From NCBI GenBank assembly GCA_013362785.1, contig JABFVM010000037.1, positions 1-64,000 on the forward strand: a stretch of 64,000 nt of DNA. Reading direction: 5' to 3'. Below, one piece after another: positions 60,314-64,000 of the stretch. Every line of letters starts with the position of its first letter. Within the stretch, counting starts at the first letter, position 1. The notes under the pieces were generated by a model. It was not told where the DNA came from. It made no database searches and was given only the letters and a program-made list of their open reading frames with translations. The translations under genes and the position numbers were made by a program. The stretch is from Streptomyces sp. GTDB taxonomy: Bacteria > Actinomycetota > Actinomycetes > Streptomycetales > Streptomycetaceae.

Positions 60314-62710
60314 GTGACGACACCCCTCGTAGGGTCCATCGAAGGCAGGATCGCCGCGGAGCTCGGCGTACGGGAGCGGCAGGTGAAAGCTGCCGTGGAG
60401 CTGCTCGACGGCGGTTCGACGGTGCCCTTCATCGCCCGCTACCGCAAGGAAGCGACCGAGATGCTCGACGATGCGCAGCTGCGCACGCTCGAGGAGCGGC
60501 TGCGCTATCTGCGGGAGCTGGAGGAGCGGCGGACGGCGATCCTCGACTCGGTGCGTGAGCAGGGCAAGCTGACCGAGGAGCTGGAGGCGCAGATCCGTGG
60601 CGCCGAGACCAAGGCGCGGCTTGAGGACATCTATCTGCCGTACAAGCCCAAGCGGCGGACGAAGGCGCAGATCGCCCGGGAGGCCGGTCTTGAGCCGCTC
60701 GCCGAAGGGCTGCTCGGCGACCCGGGCGTCGACCCGCTGGCGGCCGCCGCCGCGTTCGTCGACGCCGACAAGGGCGTCGCCGATCCGCAGGCCGCCCTCG
60801 ATGGTGCCCGGGCGATCCTCACCGAGCGGTTCTCGGAGGACGCCGACCTGATCGGCGAGCTGCGTGAGCGCATGTGGGTGCGCGGGCGGCTGGCCGCCAA
60901 GGTGCGGGACGGCAAGGAGGAGGCGGGCGCGAAGTTCGCCGACTACTTCGACTTCGCCGAGCCGTTCACCGAGCTGCCCTCGCACCGGATCCTCGCCATG
61001 CTCCGCGGTGAGAAGGAGGAGGTCCTCGACCTCGTACTGGAGCCGGAGGAGGCGGTCGAGGGGCCCTCGTCGTACGAGGGGATCGTCGCCCACAAGTTCG
61101 GTATCGCCGAGCGTGGACGCCCCGCCGACAAGTGGCTGACGGACACGGTGCGCTGGGCCTGGCGGACGCGCATCCTCGTGCACCTCGGCATCGACCTGCG
61201 GCTGCGGCTGCGGACGGCCGCCGAGGACGAGGCCGTGGGGGTGTTCGCGGCCAACCTGCGTGACCTGCTGCTCGCGGCGCCCGCCGGCACGCGCGCGACG
61301 CTCGGCCTGGACCCGGGCTTCCGTACGGGTGTGAAGGTCGCCGTGGTCGACGCGACCGGCAAGGTCGTGGCCACCGACGTCATCTACCCGCACGTCCCGG
61401 CCAACAAGTGGGACGAGGCCATCGCCAAGCTGGCGCGGCTGGCGAAGGAGCACTCGGTCGACCTGGTCGCGATCGGGAACGGCACGGCCTCCCGCGAGAC
61501 CGACAAGCTCGCCGGTGAACTCATCACCAAGCACCCGGAGTTGAAGCTCACCAAGGTGATGGTGTCCGAGGCGGGTGCCTCCGTGTACTCGGCCTCCGCG
61601 TTCGCCTCGCAGGAGCTGCCCGACATGGACGTCTCGCTGCGCGGCGCGGTGTCCATCGCCCGGCGTCTGCAGGACCCGCTCGCCGAGCTGGTGAAGATCG
61701 ACCCCAAGTCGATCGGTGTCGGCCAGTACCAGCACGACCTGTCCGAGGTGAAGCTGTCGCGCTCGCTGGACGCGGTGGTGGAGGACTGTGTGAACGGCGT
61801 CGGTGTCGACGTCAACACCGCCTCCGCGCCGCTCCTCGCGCGCGTCTCCGGCATCACCTCCGGGCTCGCCGAGAACATCGTGTCCCACCGGGACGCCAAC
61901 GGCCCGTTCACCTCCCGCTCACAGCTGAAGAACGTGGCACGGCTCGGCCCGAAGGCGTACGAGCAGTGCGCGGGCTTCCTGCGCATCCGTGGCGGCGAGG
62001 ACCCGCTGGACGCCTCCAGCGTGCACCCGGAGGCGTACCCGGTCGTGCGGCGCATGGTGAAGACGTCGGGCCAGGAGGTGGCCGCGCTCATCGGCAACAC
62101 GGGCGTGCTGCGCTCGCTGAAGCCGACCGAGTTCGTGGACGAGACGTTCGGTCTGCCGACCGTCACGGACATCCTGAAGGAGCTGGAGAAGCCCGGGCGC
62201 GACCCGCGTCCCGCGTTCAAGACGGCCACCTTCAAGGAGGGCGTCGAGAAGATCTCCGACCTCGCCTCCGGGATGGTCCTGGAGGGCGTCGTGACGAACG
62301 TGGCGGCCTTCGGGGCGTTCGTGGACATCGGTGTCCACCAGGACGGTCTTGTGCACGTCTCTGCGATGTCGAAGACGTTCGTGAAGGACCCGCGCGACGT
62401 GGTCAAGCCCGGTGACATCGTCAAGGTGAAGGTCCTCGACATCGACATCCCGCGCAAGCGGATCTCCCTGACGCTGCGGCTCGACGACGAGGCGGCCCCG
62501 CAGGGCCAGCAGCAGGGCGGGGGCGGCGGCGAGCGTCGCCAGCGCGGCGGGCGTCCGCCTCAGCAGCGGCAGGGCCGCGGCGCCGGTGGTGGCGGTGGCG
62601 GCGGTAACCGAGGGGGCGGTTCGCGCCAGGCCCCGCCTCCGGCCAACAGCGCCATGGCCGACGCGCTGCGCCGCGCGGGTCTCGTCGACCCCAAGCAGGG
62701 CAAGCGCTGA
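60314..62710 (+). CDS. tex: Tex, S1-domain RNA-binding transcription factor
   Basis: The 798-aa protein (GTG at 60314) has the Tex layout: N-terminal helical domain, YqgF-like RNase H domain ([20 protein letters not shown]), HhH region ([28 protein letters not shown]), and a C-terminal S1 domain at about residues 650-720 ([19 protein letters not shown]). A Gly/Arg/Gln-rich tail follows and is an actinobacterial addition. Tex binds nucleic acid and affects transcription; it is broadly conserved and usually non-essential. A terminator lies downstream. Confidence 0.95.
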   Translation: MTTPLVGSIEGRIAAELGVRERQVKAAVELLDGGSTVPFIARYRKEATEMLDDAQLRTLEERLRYLRELEERRTAILDSVREQGKLTEELEAQIRGAETKARLEDIYLPYKPKRRTKAQIAREAGLEPLAEGLLGDPGVDPLAAAAAFVDADKGVADPQAALDGARAILTERFSEDADLIGELRERMWVRGRLAAKVRDGKEEAGAKFADYFDFAEPFTELPSHRILAMLRGEKEEVLDLVLEPEEAVEGPSSYEGIVAHKFGIAERGRPADKWLTDTVRWAWRTRILVHLGIDLRLRLRTAAEDEAVGVFAANLRDLLLAAPAGTRATLGLDPGFRTGVKVAVVDATGKVVATDVIYPHVPANKWDEAIAKLARLAKEHSVDLVAIGNGTASRETDKLAGELITKHPELKLTKVMVSEAGASVYSASAFASQELPDMDVSLRGAVSIARRLQDPLAELVKIDPKSIGVGQYQHDLSEVKLSRSLDAVVEDCVNGVGVDVNTASAPLLARVSGITSGLAENIVSHRDANGPFTSRSQLKNVARLGPKAYEQCAGFLRIRGGEDPLDASSVHPEAYPVVRRMVKTSGQEVAALIGNTGVLRSLKPTEFVDETFGLPTVTDILKELEKPGRDPRPAFKTATFKEGVEKISDLASGMVLEGVVTNVAAFGAFVDIGVHQDGLVHVSAMSKTFVKDPRDVVKPGDIVKVKVLDIDIPRKRISLTLRLDDEAAPQGQQQGGGGGERRQRGGRPPQQRQGRGAGGGGGGGNRGGGSRQAPPPANSAMADALRRAGLVDPKQGKR

Positions 62711-62754
62711 CCCGGCACGCAGGGCAGGCGCCGAGCCTGTACTGACGCGACACG

Positions 62755-62796
62755 CGGGCCCGGCCCCTCCGGTACGACTCGGAGGGGCTGGGCCCG
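62755..62796. terminator. Terminator after tex
   Basis: A 17-bp stem with a single G-T pairing (CGGGCCCGGCCCCTCCG with CGGAGGGGCTGGGCCCG) encloses an 8-nt loop, 45 bp after tex. Confidence 0.8.
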
Positions 62797-62816
62797 TTCG
62801 CCCGTAGGGTGACCGC

Positions 62817-63377
62817 ATGCCGACATCGCGTGTCATCACCTGGGAAGTGTCGGAGAGCAAGGGCGTCGAGACCGCCTGGACCGAGCTCGGCGGCGATGTC
62901 CTGCGGGCCCGCGGCCGGGCGGTCGGGACGACGCCGGAGCCGTACTGGGTGTCGTACGAACTCGACACGGGCGCCCGTTTCGTGACGCGTCGGCTGTCCG
63001 TCCGCGTCGAGTCCGCGGGCGGCGTGCGCGCGCTCGATCTGCGGCACGACGGAGCGGGTCGGTGGACGGCGAACGGTGAGCGGCTGCCCGATGCCGACGG
63101 CGCACTCGACTGCGACCTCGGCCTGTGCCCGCTCACCAACACGATGCCGGTGCTACGGCATGGACTCCACCGGGCGCCCGGGGAACGGGAGTTGCTGATG
63201 GCGTGGGTGCCGGTGCCGGCTCTGGCCCTGCTGCCGTCGCGGCAGACCTACACGCATCTGGAGCGAGGCCGGATCCGCTTCGTCTCGGGGGACTTCCGCA
63301 GTGACATCGAGTTCGACGACGACGGCTTCGTCGTCGACTATCCGAGCCTGGCGACGCGACTGCACTCAGCCGCGTAA
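62817..63377 (+). CDS. Putative glycolipid-binding domain protein
   Basis: The 186-aa protein matches the glycolipid-binding family (PF06475): TELGGDVLRARGRAVG near the N-terminus, CDLGLCPLTNTMPVLRHGL in the middle, and WVPVPALALLPSRQTY with YTHLE toward the end. No signal peptide is seen. The family's ligand is presumed to be a glycolipid, but function is unknown. Confidence 0.85.
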   Translation: MPTSRVITWEVSESKGVETAWTELGGDVLRARGRAVGTTPEPYWVSYELDTGARFVTRRLSVRVESAGGVRALDLRHDGAGRWTANGERLPDADGALDCDLGLCPLTNTMPVLRHGLHRAPGERELLMAWVPVPALALLPSRQTYTHLERGRIRFVSGDFRSDIEFDDDGFVVDYPSLATRLHSAA

Positions 63378-63501
63378 TCCGGATCATCCGGCGGGCCACT
63401 GCGGCCCGTTGCGCCAAGTGCAGTAGCCCGAGCGGCCGACCGGATACGGGCGGGCGAGGCTGGACGCCCAGTCCTGTGTCCGCCGCCGCTCAGGAGAGCC
63501 G

Positions 63502-64000
63502 ATGCCGACCCCGTTGCGCCGCCGTCCCCCGTTCGGGCCCCGTCTGGGGACGGTCTCCCTCGTCGCCCTCTGTCTGACCCTGCTGTGCACGCTGTCCCCG
63601 GCCGCCGCGGAGCCCCGGCCGCAGCCCCATGACTCCCTCCAGCAGCAGCTGGACGAGCTGGTCCGTGCGCCGGGTGGCCCGCCGGGCGTCATCGCCGTTC
63701 TGCGCGACGGCAAGGAAAGCCGGGTCGTGCGGGCCGGTGTCGCCGAGCTGGGCAGCGGGCGCGGGCCCGAGGCGGACGACCACATGCGTATCGCCAGTAC
63801 GGCCAAGGCGTTCAGCGGGGCGGTGGCGCTGGCACTGGTCGACCGTCGCTATCTCAGCCTCGACGACACCCTGCGCGAGCGGCTGCCCCAGCTACCGCCG
63901 GCCTGGGGTTCCGTGACGCTGCGCCAGTTGCTGAACCACACCAGTGGCCTGCCCGACTTCGTCGAGGCACCGGCGTTCCTGAAGACCCTTCTCGCCGACC
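63502..64000 (+). CDS. Partial secreted serine hydrolase (beta-lactamase / D-Ala-D-Ala carboxypeptidase family)
   Basis: Starting at the ATG at 63502 (MPTPLRRRPPFGPRLG, AGGAG upstream), the frame runs off the right edge and is not in the ORF track. It has a signal peptide ending near SPAAAEP and a class C beta-lactamase-like domain start: GVIAVLRDGK, the SxxK-type STAKAF with nucleophile Ser, and the characteristic LLNHTSGLPDF. It is probably a D-alanyl-D-alanine carboxypeptidase or esterase acting outside the cell. Confidence 0.88.
   Translation, partial: MPTPLRRRPPFGPRLGTVSLVALCLTLLCTLSPAAAEPRPQPHDSLQQQLDELVRAPGGPPGVIAVLRDGKESRVVRAGVAELGSGRGPEADDHMRIASTAKAFSGAVALALVDRRYLSLDDTLRERLPQLPPAWGSVTLRQLLNHTSGLPDFVEAPAFLKTLLAD

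Overview
The window is high-GC (about 70 percent) chromosomal DNA with GTG and TTG starts, ATGA/GTGA translational coupling, hairpin terminators with weak or absent U-tracts, a conservon (cvnABCD), DUF6380/DUF6126/LPFR-type small proteins and a c-di-AMP riboswitch in front of a LysM-M23 hydrolase. Together these point to a Streptomyces chromosome. From memory, the gene order resembles the S. coelicolor SCO6745-SCO6800 neighbourhood; I could not check this. No phage, insertion sequence or CRISPR array is visible.

Left part (1-9.3 kb): a cut-off minus-strand gene followed by short tandem repeats; a DsbA-like/YcnI operon with two related membrane proteins, probably for extracytoplasmic copper or redox handling; a cobalamin riboswitch driving the cobalt permease pair cbtB-cbtA; a salicylate-synthase gene that looks frameshifted, coupled to a methyltransferase; an NCS1 permease with a Cys-rich tail; and tRNA-Pro(GGG).

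Middle-left (9.4-31.5 kb): small regulators and enzymes (MmcQ/YjbR, XRE-cupin plus GNAT), threonine catabolism (tdh-kbl plus a LysR), a GPP34 protein, a decayed TetR gene, and a conservon whose sensor kinase carries a striking His/Met/Asp pentapeptide-repeat tail. These are followed by an MBL-fold hydrolase, an amino-acid dehydrogenase with its TetR, a SGNH hydrolase, a Tat-exported DUF6250 protein, the riboswitch-controlled M23 peptidase, a GH36 alpha-galactosidase, a tyrosine phosphatase and an XRE-DUF6126 pair.

Hopanoid block (31.6-44.5 kb, minus strand): hpnC-hpnD-(47-aa DUF6380)-hpnE-polyprenyl synthase-shc-hpnG-hpnH-ispG-dxs-hpnO, mostly with overlapping or near-overlapping ends. The operon makes squalene by the three-step HpnCDE route, cyclises it with Shc, extends the side chain by HpnH/HpnG, aminates it with HpnO, and carries its own two MEP-pathway genes. 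An isopentenyl-diphosphate isomerase lies further right (54.5 kb).

Polyol-phosphate block (44.9-51.9 kb, minus strand): DUF5941/CDP-alcohol transferase, cytidylyltransferase, AraM/G1PDH-like dehydrogenase, second CDP-alcohol transferase, GT2 and a TagGH-like ABC exporter. This looks like a pathway that makes and exports a glycerol-phosphate-containing lipid or glycopolymer, and is the best candidate in the window for an under-described system.

Right part (52-64 kb): a galE-like epimerase, a Zur-box-preceded CDF zinc exporter (zitB-like), idi, an anti-sigma-like ATPase, an HdeD-like protein, an enoyl-CoA hydratase, two DJ-1/PfpI genes (one fused to an AraC domain), an SCO6745-family protein, a 43-aa LPFR protein, the Tex RNA-binding factor, a glycolipid-binding-domain protein, and a serine hydrolase cut by the window edge.
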